Of a DNA stretch of 64,000 bases, positions 36,021 to 47,257 are shown one piece after another. Every line of letters begins with the position of its first letter. The first letter of the stretch is position 1. Origin of the DNA: Aquilaria yunnanensis (taxonomy: Eukaryota; Streptophyta; Magnoliopsida; Malvales; Thymelaeaceae); the NCBI GenBank assembly GCA_039654915.1, contig CM077599.1:10790501-10854500 (forward strand), written 5' to 3'. The notes under the pieces are model-generated. The model was given only the letters and a program-made list of their open reading frames with translations, was not told where the DNA came from and made no database searches. The position numbers and the translations under genes are program-made.

Positions 36021-36941
36021 TAGGGCTGTAACTTTCAGGTTTCAGGTCAACTTCGAGCCCAAATCCAATTCTTTTTAGCCTATAAGTAGCTAAATTTCCT
36101 AACCTAAACCGATACTAACAAAAAAAAAATAGATTATGGTCAAGTTGGATGGTTTTGGCCCGATCTAGGCATTTCCTCCCTCTTTAACTCTTTTCACTCG
36201 ACCTCCATGCCTAATCAGATCTGCTGTGTCTATTTTTTAGGAAACAAAACACAAATTCTAGGTAAATCAGAGAAAGTTGAACTGAGTTTCATTTGATAGA
36301 AAAAAGAAATTTTGAAATGGTAATCACAAATCGGGCCAAGAATAACATACGGAGGCCGGGTGAGGGAGGTGGTGGCTAGGCATGACAATGACAGAACGAT
36401 GAGAGATACATAAGGCCAATGAGGAGGTTGACGGTGGAGCAACGGACTGCTGATGAGAAGGTCAACGATGGAGTTTAAGGTTGACGAAGAGGATGATGGC
36501 GCAAAAGCACAACGCTTGTGAAGGCCAACTAGCGATGGTGTCACAATGGAACGATGGATGAGGGGCATGCAGGGCTCGACGGATCATGAGGTACCTGAAG
36601 TCTGAAGGTGTGCCGAAGTGCAAACTCTAGGACAAAAGAGCCGTGAATGAGAAAGGGGTTAGCCAGTTAGATGGGGAAAAGGTAAGTAATAAGTGGGTTA
36701 GGGACTTAGGGTTATTTGTGGTGGGTTGGGTTGGGATAAATGGGCTGGGCCTACAAGCTACAACAGTTTTGGGTTAAATTGGGTCATTTCAAGTTGGGCC
36801 TGAACCAACACGATTTCTAAACCTTTATATCTGGTCGGTTTTGAGCCAACCCAAATCAAAAGTTTTCTTAACTTTCTGACCCCACCCTAAACCGATAGTT
36901 AAGGTCGGTTTTCGGGTCCAGGATAAACTTTTTCACCCCTA
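36021..36941. mobile_element. hAT-like non-autonomous element, copy B
   Basis: The ends read TAGGGCTGTAACTTTCAGG and, from the right on the minus strand, TAGGGGTGAAAAAGTTTATC. They are flanked by an exact 8-bp repeat taggcata (36013-36020 and 36942-36949), the size expected for hAT insertions. 'cctaaaccgatactaac/cctaaaccgatagttaa' words lie near the ends. The core (36230-36600) is GC-richer with 'gatgag' and 'gacgatgga' words, like copy A. The 112-codon minus-strand frame (36230-36568) has no motif and is not called as a gene. Confidence 0.75.
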
Positions 36942-37229
36942 TAGGCATATACTGCGATAACTTTTTTATGCTCATATTCTTATGAATTTTCTATGAAATT
37001 GTTATGAAATGCAATTACAATTCCTCATTAGTTACTAAAACTGCAAAATTTTAAACTTTTTGGGTGAGAATGCAAATATTTCAAAAATTGAAAGACCCAT
37101 GTTGAAATGATTAGAGGTGATTAAAATTAAATTTTTCAAAATTTAGGGACCTTATTGCATTGTACTTAAAATTTTATGGATGAATTTTGTAATTTGGACA
37201 ATTGGCTACCAAAATTATTAAACTTATTA

Positions 37230-37610
37230 ACTATAAAAGTTACTTATTTTGGAAGAATCTAACTATGAGATTTACTAAACATGGAAGTCTCTTTCCCAAA
37301 TATGAGACTTACTAAGTACAAAAGTCCTCAAAAAGTGAAAGTTATTAAATATAGAAATCTCCTCCCAAAATATAAGAATTACTAAACATGAAAATTATAA
37401 AAAAAATGGAAATATGATAGTTTCTTCCGTAAATATAATACTTATTAAATATGGAAGTATAAAAAAATGGAAGTCATTAATTATGGAAGTCACTCTTTCG
37501 AAATATGAGACTTGCTAAAAATGAAAGTCCAAAAAAATGAAAGTTACTAAATATGTAGGCCCCTATACATAAGACTTACTAAATATGGAAGATAATGAAA
37601 GAGGAAAGTT
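37230..37610. repeat. Tandem repeat of about 65-75 bp, degenerate
   Basis: Five or six units built on aaatatgagacttactaaat and 'atggaagtc', with landmark starts near 37294, 37369, 37431, 37500 and 37560. Confidence 0.7.
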
Positions 37611-37624
37611 AAGATTTAAAGTTA

Positions 37625-37885
37625 AGGTTAACATCGGGTCTAGTCATCGGGTCATCTTAAGTTTGGGTCAGGTGAGTCTTGGGTTTGGGTCATTTTTTGT
37701 TCGAATATTTTAGGTTTGGGTCATTTAGGTCAGAGTTTCCTCGGGTTTTACTTCAATCGGATTCAGGTTCAAATCGATTTGGGTGCAATCGGGTTTGGGT
37801 AATTGATTTTGTTGGTCAAATTAGGTCAAATCTAGCTTCGGTTCTGGTAGGTTGGGCCAAGTTGTTAAGTCAGGTCAGATTTTGA
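37625..37885. repeat. GGGTC/GGTTTGGGTC-rich block
   Basis: Dense irregular repeats of 'gggtcatt', 'ggtttgggtc' and 'ggtcaggt'. It is similar in kind and orientation to 35485-35710 and to the subterminal parts of the hAT-like elements. The frame through it (37679-37885) is a repeat artefact. Confidence 0.55.
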
Positions 37886-37990
37886 CATCCCTTGAAATGT
37901 AGTTTGTGTGCCATTAAAATTTTATGGTAAACTACATCATAAGTCTCTTAATTTGTTTTTTTTTGTCCTAATCAAGTCCCCTTACTTTCA

Positions 37991-39063
37991 CACTACAAGA
38001 GAATTAGCTTGAAGCAACAATCAAAATGGTGGCAAAATGGTGGCCATGTTGCCTTTTTGGGCGACTGAAACAAACAATCATCAAACGTTGGGCAAAACTC
38101 TGGTCGCCAAGGGCTAGCCATCGAAGGGCGATCGAAATGGCAACCAACAAGGACGTTCACTATAACTATTACTACTAGGAACCATTTATTTTGGTGGCTA
38201 ATCGTATTTTAAATTAATCATTTTCCAGATTGTATTAATAATTTTGATTTTTTATATTACATACAAATCTTGATGTACGAAACACCATATATATCCATCA
38301 ATCACAAGAGTTCGCCGTTGCTAAAATTTAGTATCAACTACTCCTTAAAAATCTTCATCAACAAGTTCCTTAAAGCTTTCATTTTCTTTTGTGAAGCTTT
38401 CACAAAAACTCGCATGTTTCCCGCACAATAGCCTCATTTGGTTTTCCAAGATGATGCCATGTTTTGTTAAGCATTCCTCTACAAATGACACCAAGAGGAT
38501 CGATGACTATGATGCGTCGGGACCCAAACCAATGAGAAAGGATGAGGCCATATTTCTAGGAAAGGTTTAAAAGTATCTTGTGGAAAAATGGCTTTGCTAG
38601 ATAGAGGTGGCCAATGAATGGAAGAGAATGAGAGCCCGATGAAAAGACTTAATCAGTAGTTTGTAGAGAAACAAAGAAGAAGTGGTGGCTGTAGCTTAAA
38701 AAGAGAGATTATTTAAGTGATAGATGAAGGCGGCAAAAGAACTAGATGCTGAGGAAGATTTTAGAAGATTTTTATAGAAGGATTGTCAGGTTTTTATTCG
38801 TTGTTTTGTTTATAAGTCTACAACTCAAATTATAAGATGGACGTATCACATAGATCACTGACATGGATTACAAAAACCGGTGGCTAAAATGGTAGTCAGG
38901 GATTATAGTCTTGGTAACCGTTTTAGTGATCACAAAAAACGGTGGCTAGACGGTCATGCAAAAGGTACTTAGCCATTTTAGCCACCATTTTGGCTACCGT
39001 CTTTGTAGCAACTAGAAAAACGGCCACCCCAATTGGTGGCTAAAACTTGTTTCTCTTGTAGTG
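37991..39063. mobile_element. Non-autonomous CACTA (En/Spm-like) element
   Basis: The left end reads CACTACAAGAGAATTAGC and the right end, on the minus strand, CACTACAAGAGAAACAAG, a 13-bp perfect terminal repeat matching the CACTACAAGAAA consensus. Subterminal regions carry repeated 'aatggtggc' and 'ggtggctaaaa' words in opposite orientations. Flanking triplets (tca and gat) do not match, so the duplication has decayed or been lost. At 1073 bp it lacks a transposase. The core (38300-38800) has no recognised coding sequence. Confidence 0.8.
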
Positions 39064-39930
39064 GATCATAGTATCCTAGTGAGATCTATTACATCATATG
39101 GTGTTTTCTATCTGAGTCCTTAGAGTTTCTTCATCCTACTCCTAGCACCATAAAATTTATTGATCTAATAATTCAACCATCATATTTACATCACTAAAGC
39201 ACAATTTTCTCTCTCTCCTGCCCACCTAAAACTTTCTCTTTCTTACAGCTGGAGAAGTGGAAAATTTGCTAAAAAATTCTACATAAAAATAGAGCATCCC
39301 TTTTCTTGCTCTTGGTGATGACGACAGACGCAAGAAAAACTACCATCCGGCAAACTATAGTTATCCTCAATATTGTTGCTTCACTGTCTCATAATATATG
39401 GCGCTTTTTTTTTTTAATAAGAAGTATATTTATGATGTGCCACACGTGCGTGTTAAATATGTTTCTCTTTCTTTCCTAAGTGTTATAAATAAAATTAGAT
39501 ATATTCACCAGTTTCACGTGATGCAAAATAGTAAATTTAGAAGAAGATATAGAAATATGAAAAAAATGAGATAATGGCAAGTGCTGTGGAACGGGAGAAT
39601 ATGATTTATGCAAAAAGAGTTTTCAAATATGGACGATATGTTCAAGACAAACAAGAAGAAAAAATATATGGAAGATGTATTGTTATCATTTGCAACAGCA
39701 GGAAATACATGAGTATTATACAAAATTCCATACTCATATATGTGATTAACGTACAGCTAGAGAACTGAAAAGTCACGCTGCTAATTAAGACCCTAAATGG
39801 ATTAAGCAGAGAAATTAATTAGCATCCATGTTATAATACTTGCATTTGCAATGAGACACACTAATAAAGTCTCTTCTGTGTTTGATGAAGCAGGCACGTA
39901 CGAAGATATGTGTATGTAGAAGAGAGTGGC
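39064..39930. other. Intergenic, no gene seen
   Basis: AT-rich spacer at the 3' side of B3 gene 2; its 3' UTR probably lies at 39750-39931. Short open frames at 39514-39768 overlap on opposite strands and have no motif. Confidence 0.45.
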
Positions 39931-39931
39931 G

Positions 39932-40354
39932 TCAGAGAATGGGGACGTTCATCTGGATCCCAAAGAGCTTTATTCCTCTGGTAGCTGCGACCTGGAAGTT
40001 GAGCCTGCCCCTGGGTTGGGCTTGGGCGCTGCCGTGCAGTTGCAGGGAGAAAGCAACCATGTCGCCGGCTCTCAAACCCATGGCTCGGACGAAGTTGCAC
40101 CAACCCCGGGAGATGACGGGCTTGGCATATAATCCTTTGCGCCGGACCGAACACCCCAAAACCCACACTTGTCCCTTCCCATCTCTCACTTCCATTTCCA
40201 TGACCTCTGCCTTGTGCAGTTTGCAGGCCGAGTTATTACTACCCCCTTCAAGTTCGAATCGAGGCAACATGTGTCGCTCGAAAAACTCGGTCGGAATCGA
40301 CAGCCTCTTCTTCACATCTGTTTCCGACAGAACTTTCCAGAATTCAGCTGCCAT
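39932..40354 (-). CDS. Small single-B3-domain protein 2
   Basis: The 140-aa product contains one B3 DNA-binding domain and little else. Landmarks are KKRLSIP (15-21), VRDGKGQVW (56-64), and the block from YAKPVI through RGWCNFV to LRAGDMVAF (76-102) with the conserved GW (84-85) and GD (97-98). Compared with the product of 9622-9975 it shares the KRL.IPT start, the RDG/RDS...VW strand, the RKGLY.KP/RNGLY.KP turn and the GW..FVR..GLR.GD.VAF end. It has an insertion of roughly 12 residues between the first two strands and a longer C-terminal tail. The ATG at 40354 has a good context (AAAATGGC). The coding region is GC-richer than its surroundings. The likely role is nuclear DNA binding; targets are unknown. 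No intron is required. Confidence 0.85.
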   Translation of the reverse strand: MAAEFWKVLSETDVKKRLSIPTEFFERHMLPRFELEGGSNNSACKLHKAEVMEMEVRDGKGQVWVLGCSVRRKGLYAKPVISRGWCNFVRAMGLRAGDMVAFSLQLHGSAQAQPRGRLNFQVAATRGIKLFGIQMNVPIL

Positions 40355-41009
40355 TTTAGTATTTGAACAAGTTACGTGGATATCATGAAAGAACTAGCTA
40401 GCTGGCTCTATCTGCATGAACTTAAATATGGTTGAAATAAACTTCCAAGAGAAGAGTGACGCACGCGCTCAAGCGTGCGGGTGCCTCATCTTGCGCTCCA
40501 TCGAACGTTATCAACTTGGGGCCGCTCAATCTTATTCTGTGGTTAGCTGGGTGTTGAGGTCTGGTATTGTTACCTGTGCCCCAAGGGACGCGTGTGCAAA
40601 AGGACAAATTGAAAGACCCAGTGGAATGACTTCTTTTGAGGTCCTTCTGGATAAATATAATGTAATGCTATTGCTGGCTAGGAGGGCAGAGTGTGGCCCG
40701 CCAGGGTGCAGTGAAACTAGCCACTGCGGAGTATCTGTTATTAGCTGGCTCCCTAAATATATATGTGGTAGGCCAGGCAGCGCCGGCCTTGTTAATTAAG
40801 TGGGTCTTCTTTCGATCCATGGACGGCGTGGCGGAGAGACTTCTCTGAAGTCACCGGGGGCTGGGTTTTGATCCTTCACTGGTTCCCCACTTGACAGTTG
40901 TGTCTGAACTGTCGCCCGTTGTCTAAATTTACATATGTTGATGCCAACTGTTGAGTATACATGTACATGTGAAGGACTAATATCCTTGTCTCATTCAAGT
41001 AAAAGATGC
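40355..41009. other. Promoter-side spacer of B3 gene 2
   Basis: Upstream of the minus-strand gene. GC-richer than average (40440-40900), with a 127-codon plus-strand open frame (40416-40799) lacking recognised motifs. No clear TATA box was found within 150 bp of the start codon. Confidence 0.4.
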
Positions 41010-41312
41010 TTCTTTTAGTTTTACATTTTTTACCTCGAACTAATTTTAGTTAAAGATTAATATTATGTATGTATAATATTTTATGAAAATATAATTTTTA
41101 TAAGCTTACTAAATTTTTATGATTTTCTCTAATTTTAGTCATTAAAAAAATTCATAAAAATTTAATAACACCATAAAATTTTTCTTTCAAATGGAATATT
41201 ATATCTACATAGTATTTATTTTCAAATAAAATTGGTTTCAGGTAAAAAAAATAAAAATAAAAATAAAAATAAGTTATTTTTAATTAAGTTAATTTAAGTT
41301 AAAATAAACTGG
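41010..41312. mobile_element. Palindromic MITE, copy 4 (left end damaged)
   Basis: It carries the family's internal pair 'gattaatattatgtatgtat' and 'ctacatagtatttattttca' and ends with 'taatttaagttaaaataaact' plus ggctc. The left terminus is not recognisable, so the copy may be truncated. Confidence 0.5.
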
Positions 41313-42077
41313 CTCTTAATTTATAATATTGAAGTGGATTTTGAGTACTGATAGGCTTTTTCGCCACAAGACATTTGCCTATACTATAACGTGTACACAT
41401 TTCTACTAACACTCATAAGATTGCAGCAATACTTATATAGCCCGATGACCAACGTGTTAACGCCCTTTGAGGATTCATACACCAATTAAGTAATAGAAGT
41501 CTGAGGAAGCCCCAAGCCAATAGACCTTAGTGAGACAGGGACTCCAACTACTTTGGATTGTCTAAGTTCCCTTCAGTTGCAATTCCTAACCAGGTTCCCT
41601 ATGCCATACTTTTGAGGAACTATCTCGGCACCTCACCTCATGGTGGAACATCAGCCTTACTCCATTAAGGTCCCCCAAGGAACCTCAATATGACTGTTAC
41701 AACTGCAAATTGAGAGGCATGACAGGAGCATTGGCTGCAGGTGTCAGAGGGCCGACTAGTAGGAGGCTATTTAAGGTATGAACTCTAGAATTCCAAATCC
41801 GATTGGACATGTAAAACCTAACTAATCCAGGATATCGTAGAATAGTGTAATTTCCTCATACCCTATAAATATGATGGATTTCTCCACACAGACGTAACAA
41901 AGCTTATTGTTTATCTCTTGCATTCCATTTATCTAAATCTTCTCTATTTTTCACCTAACTTGTGCATGACAGGTTCCCCACGGAGAAACTTCAAGTACCA
42001 CCTTTGCTTCCTTCTTGCTATTTCAAACCACTCCCAATACTAGAGGATAAATGTACCTACTTTGTCCATGACGACCA
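41313..42077. other. Intergenic, no gene seen
   Basis: Balanced composition between 41400 and 42050 but no open frame of note. No repeat partner was found in the window. It could be a fragment of an LTR retrotransposon or other element; nothing seen confirms this. Confidence 0.4.
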
Positions 42078-42810
42078 TGGAATTAAATACAACGATATAT
42101 CACTTATCGCGGGTAAAAGGTATACGGTATAAATATTTTTGCACTTTGCTATTTTATCGTGCAAAATACCACATTATTTCACATACCACTCATTTTTTGT
42201 ATATATTTCGTCCAAAAACCGTGATATACCGCAAATATCGTGATGTACGTACATTAATATTTTATTTTTTTGTGAATGTGCGTGAGATTTTTTTTTTGTC
42301 ATTTTATATCAAAATATCATAAATATATAAAACATTAAAATATAATTAATACACATATCATAAAATAAATATTTACTTTTATTCTTTTAGTTACTTTTCT
42401 TAGTTAACATAAAAATTTAATAGTTATTTTGAGTCACCTGGAAATTCAACGTGGTATTAGAAAATGTATTGTTATTATTAAAGTATTATTTTTTTATTTA
42501 TATCAATAAATTAGTTTCTTTCTGAGTATTATTTAGTTTGCTCTATATATAATATTTTTTTATATTTTTTGTATTAAAAAATATCTTCTATCATATATAT
42601 TTTATTTATATTTGATAAATTATGATGAGAAAAATTAGAATACATATAAAATGTGTAAAAAAAATTGTTGAGTTTATGTTATCATAAAAATAATATTCTT
42701 ACATTTATTTTTTTGTGAAAACGGTAACAGTATACGGTACGATATAACATGTGATATACCTTAAAAATTTATAGTGTAATATACCTAACGGTAACAACAT
42801 TTAACACCTT
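42078..42810. repeat. 730-bp dispersed repeat, copy 1
   Basis: Nearly the whole segment recurs in the same orientation at 58385-59085. Shared blocks include tagttacttttcttagttaac ('ggttacttttcttagttaac' in copy 2), 'aaattatgatgagaaaaatta', 'gaaaacggtaacagtat' and 'atataccttaaaaattt'. The edges are rich in 'gatatac', 'cgcgg' and 'ggtaac' words, with the right end reading 'cctaacggtaac'. Non-coding; probably a non-autonomous element of unassigned class. Confidence 0.75.
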
Positions 42811-43292
42811 GATGATGACTTCATCAGCCACCAGTGGTGAGTACATCATAGCCCTAGAGTTATAATGAACAAAATTAGCTTCATTCAAAATCTAGATTTA
42901 ATCCATGTGATAAACTTCTAAGTTTATATAACTCGAGGATAGTACAGATCAAGAGTTTAAAGGCTTGTATCTCTCTTTTTTTCTAAACTTTGATAAATCG
43001 TAATATGATTATATTTATTAAAAAAATAATTTCATTCGATTTGTAGTGAAGGGAAATAATGTTAATTATACAGTTTTAGAATCAAAGTATCCATTTCATA
43101 GAAACATTCAAAGAATTCACGCGCGAAGTCAAAATCAACGTTAAAATAATGAAGTTTTATGGGTGTGAACTCCAATGACTATTCAAAGACAGAGAATCAT
43201 ATTGAATCACCTGGCGTCCTGGACCCCGTGTGCTGATGGCAATATTCACAAGCAAGGACACCGTAATTGAGTTGGGCAATGGCTTTTTGTTC
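42811..43292. other. Intergenic, no gene seen
   Basis: AT-rich spacer with no open frame or repeat. Its last nine bases (43284-43292) are the left target duplication of the next element. Confidence 0.5.
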
Positions 43293-44453
43293 GGATAAAA
43301 TTCATATTTAATTTCTTAATTTTAAGGGTCATTTTAATGTGATCCCTTAACTCTAAAAGTGATTATTAAAGTCTTCTAACTCAATTTGTATGCCCTATTT
43401 TGGCCCATACCATTAATTCAGACGTTATTTCACATAAAAATTACCTACATGACAGTCAAATTGTCACATGGCATCATTTTTCTTGACAATAAGTAATAAG
43501 ATTGAAAGAATAATAAGTTTCAGGCTAAAATTAATAAACACAAACAATTTTAGGGACTTAAAAGGTTTCACACTAATTCCATCCTTTCTCTTGTCGTCTC
43601 CTTGTCTACCCTTCCAGCCTTTTCCGCCAGTAACCACTCCCAATTGCTGGTGTTCTTAATGAAGAAAGGGTCATGGGCAGAGATTCTCTTCCTTGTGCAC
43701 CGGTACTCGCCATTGAGGATGTTCAATTCCTTAGATATTTGGAGCAATCAGAAAGGGTCATGGGCGGAGATTCACCATCTACCATCATCCACCACCCTAC
43801 AATCAGAAAACAACTGTCATGCTTTTAGCAGTCACATCCAGATCTTTGGGGCACAGAGAAGACGATTTCACCCTCCAATTGCACCTCCGATTAGCCCTCA
43901 AATCAAAGGCCGATCGGCGACAATGGACAGCTCTAACCAAAGAGACGATGATGACGGTGATCACTCTTAAAAAATGGGCAATAGACGACTGCTCTTAAAA
44001 AATGGGTGACAACAATTACTCTTTGAAATACCCTCTGATTGGTTCAGCCAACTAAAGCGGATTGAGATTGGGAAAAGCCTTTTCCCCATATGACGACAGT
44101 GACACTAGTGATAAAGGAGAGAAGCTTTCAGGGAAAAAATGAAAAGTTTGTTTAATTTACATTTTGAATCAGTATGATTGTGGGTTTGTGTTAATTTTAG
44201 ACTGAATTCATTGATTTTCCATTATAATCATTTATCCTTATAAAAGAAGATGCCATGTGGTAGTGTAAGGTCCTAGTAGGACATTTAAGATTGCCACACC
44301 AGCATTTTTGTTAAAGTTAACGCTAAAATTAATAGAAGGATTGCAATTAGAATACAACATATGAGTTACGAGACTTTAAGAAGATAAAATTGAGTTAAAT
44401 GACCAAATTAGGACAACTGTTATAGTTAGGGGACTAAATATGCATTTTATCCC
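43293..44453. mobile_element. Mutator-like element with perfect 9-bp target duplication
   Basis: The ends read GGATAAAATTCATATTTAAT and, from the right on the minus strand, GGGATAAAATGCATATTTAG. The arms align for about 190 bp, down to a 'cacatggcatc' shared by both inner ends. An exact 9-bp direct repeat tttttgttc flanks the element (43284-43292 and 44454-44462). The GC-richer core (43560-44130) contains a duplicated 'agaaagggtcatgggc' segment (near 43660 and 43750) and a 122-codon plus-strand open frame (43602-43970) without recognised domains. It has no transposase and is non-autonomous, possibly of Pack-MULE type. Confidence 0.9.
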
Positions 44454-44462
44454 TTTTTGTTC

Positions 44463-46469
44463 TTGTCCTTTTGTCTGAGTTGGCGGACAAAGTTGGACAG
44501 GAGGATCTAACTTTATACGTGTGTACTCCTTTCACACTTGACTCCCTACGCTTTCATACACTACATTTCCATATATCATACTTGTAATTATTCTAAATAT
44601 CAGGAAAAATACATTTTACGGGCAAACATTTATGTACTACTTCATTTTAGTTTTTATTTATGTTTAATTTAAATTTATTTATACTATTATTTGTTAAAAA
44701 AGTTTTAAAAATTATGTTTAGAAACTCAAAACTTATAGTTTTAAAATGTAATTTCTTAAAAAAAATATCAGCAAATAATCAAATAAATAAATTTAAAACA
44801 AATTAAGTAAAAAAAAACTAAAATGAAGTAGAGAACTTGAGATGTTTGAAGTAATTTTTACTATTAAAACGTGTGCGTGCAAAATAGCTATTGTGGTCTA
44901 AATTCATCCTTTAGTTAACCACGACTTAAGTCATAAAAACGAGCGACTTTACGATTCTAGAGACAAAAATCATCTCGAATCAAATCAGAAATGCAACTTA
45001 ATATAGAATTGCATAAAAACGCAATTATACTCTTAGAATCGTATAAACAAATAATCCTACAACTTTCCCATTAAACTATAATTGAGCGAAAAATCCAAAA
45101 ATTAAATTTTAACAAAAGGCCCAACTGAAAGGCCTAACAGCCTCCAACTGCTTATCTCGGTCTTTTTCCTTCCATGTGGGATACAACTCTTTCTCTTCTT
45201 CTCTCCATCATGGTGGTGTTTTTGGATTTTTTCCCTCCACCATTGTTGCCAACCCAACCTCCTTAATCGTCAGCAACTTACGACACCAAGCTACTTGCAG
45301 CATTCTCCCAGTCTCCCTCATATGACCCAGCATCACCACATCTTATTTCTCGCAGTAGCCTCGTCTATAGAGCTATCACCGAAGAGCTGGAACCTCTACT
45401 CCACAATTCTATTTTCAACTTCTAATGGATAAACCTCATAAAAGCCACCCAATTATAACATATTGTCACTTACACCCCCAAGGTTTCACATGTTCCAAAA
45501 TGATTACACAAAATAATAACAAAAATATTTTAAATCATCACAAAAAAAAAATTTATGGCAATTTAGATAATCATAATTTTTTTTTATAAAATCTTACGAC
45601 TTTATGAATTTTTATGATTTTACAACAGTAGAAAAATCAAAACGATCCTAGGTAGAAGCTTGATTTTGATATCCTTGCCTAATTATTTTCTACGTAGTTC
45701 ATACTTCATAGACAGGTTTAATTCTTCTTGAGTTAATATATTTAGAAATCCGCTTTCCTAAAGAAAACACCTACAAGTTTAATTCTACTAAGGTGGTTGC
45801 TTATATAAAAGATTTGGTACATATTGCACTAATTTAGATTCAGTCGAAAATCTCCTCTGCTAAGGGTTTGTTCAGAAATAGCTATTTTTAAAATTAGTTT
45901 TAGAGTTTTTTATGATTTATTAATAATATATAAAGATTAAACTGTTAAAGTTAAAAGTTAACAATTATCCTTAAAAGGACTTTTACAAAATCTGATGGAA
46001 ATAGTTAATTTTAATACCAAACTGGACCTAAATAATAAGTGGCTCTAGTTTGAAATTTAGGCAGGGCTTTTTCGAAGAGATGTTGAAAATTTCGCATCTG
46101 CAGTACGTATGGAGTTTCTGGGAAAAACAAAGGGGAGGATAAACATAGCTCCCAGAAGTTTACTGAAAATTACACTGTTACCGTTTGTTTCTCAAATCTA
46201 CTTTGAACCCCAATAAGATGGCATGCCGTTAACCTATCGTGAGAGACACAAATTGGAGGCGCGGATCCCATGTTTGTAGATCCATTGCTCAACTACTTGG
46301 AAAAGCCATTTCTGCATTCTCTCTTACAGCAAAAAAAAAAAAAAACTAAAGGAAACAGGGGCAGTTGATATTAGTGTTTCTGCAGAATAAAAATAATAAT
46401 AATAACAACAACTTGTTTATGTACCTCTTTAAAATGGACTCTTTTTTTTGTTTTTTTTTTGTTATATAG
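44463..46469. other. Intergenic, no gene seen
   Basis: AT-rich spacer with a more balanced patch at 45130-45440 (CT-rich, no usable open frame). Nothing is supported. Confidence 0.45.
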
Positions 46470-47150
46470 CTAAAATATCCAGTTTCCGTCACGGAATGAA
46501 GTTGAAGACCAACCAATTTCTGTCGAACAGAACACTTTGAAGTTCATCCATTGAACGTGCTGTTTGCGCGGGCAAGACTCTAAATAGGCAGCGTTCATGT
46601 AAAATTCTGCAAACTTTTGTGCTGAATCTATGTCAAGGATAATATTAATATTTGCCATCTCTGTTTCCCGTAGAGTCACGACGTTTATCATAATCCAGAA
46701 TCGATTTAGCTACAATTGGATGTGTGTATCAGATTGGAGCATCAACAATTTAAATTTATGGGGTATATTCAACTCTGATTCAAGGAACACGAAAGAGTGA
46801 CACTAGATCTAGGCGAGTCGAGATACATCTGCCACCTAAGAAGAGGTTTCAGGCGCCTGAGCAGCAAAGGAATAAGTCGCCGGAGACTGACCGGGAAACG
46901 AATCCGACATCGTTCACATAGGATTGGACGACTGATGGGGATGGTGAGCCTCTTCCTCGAAAGTAGACGCTCCGATAATTCCTTTCCGATATGCATACGC
47001 CGCCTTCATCTTCAAATTGCTTTGGTTTGATGGCTTCTTTTTGGTCAACCAACCAAATTTGCTACGCTGATGCTTTAAGGGCGCCAGAGTTTTAGGCATA
47101 ACAATAAGATCAAAAGGGAGAAGTGTAATGGAACAAAGAACGAGGGGGAT
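46470..47150 (-). other. Unassigned open frames beside the tRNA gene
   Basis: Several minus-strand frames occur here (46470-46691, 46769-46996, 46849-47052, 46914-47228), of balanced composition. The last runs through the tRNA gene, which argues against it being coding as read. Overlap in three frames and lack of any motif leave open a small exon or a remnant. I do not call a gene. Confidence 0.25.
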
Positions 47151-47169
47151 GAAAAAAACAGAAACTAAC

Positions 47170-47173
47170 AAAA
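47170..47173 (-). terminator. Pol III terminator
   Basis: A TTTT run on the minus strand starts 11 bases beyond the tRNA 3' end, the usual RNA polymerase III stop signal. Confidence 0.7.
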
Positions 47174-47183
47174 GAGACACTAA

Positions 47184-47257
47184 TGGCCCATGCAGGTCTC
47201 GAACCTGCGACCTTCGCGTTATTAGCACGACGCTCTAACCAACTGAGCTAATAGGCC
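47184..47257 (-). tRNA. tRNA-Ile (anticodon AAU)
   Basis: A 74-nt nuclear tRNA gene without intron. The acceptor stem pairs GGCCTAT with ATGGGCC, followed by discriminator A; the 3' CCA is not encoded, as expected for a eukaryotic gene. The A box (TAGCTCAGTTGG) and B box (GGTTCGAGACC) are intact. The anticodon stem TCGTG/CGCGA closes the loop CTAATAA, with anticodon AAT complementary to 47221-47223. A34 is normally modified to inosine to read AUU, AUC and AUA. No stem mismatch beyond G-U pairs, so it is likely functional. Confidence 0.97.

Noticed and set aside
36230..36568. 112-codon minus-strand open frame
   Set aside because: Lies in the low-complexity core of an hAT-like element, without motifs or a plausible start context.
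35465..37893. One large hAT-like element around the 36021-36941 insertion
   Set aside because: The GGTCAGG-rich blocks on both sides are in direct, not inverted, orientation and no termini or duplication could be paired.
46914..47228. 104-codon minus-strand open frame overlapping the tRNA gene
   Set aside because: It begins inside the tRNA-Ile gene; dual use is very unlikely.
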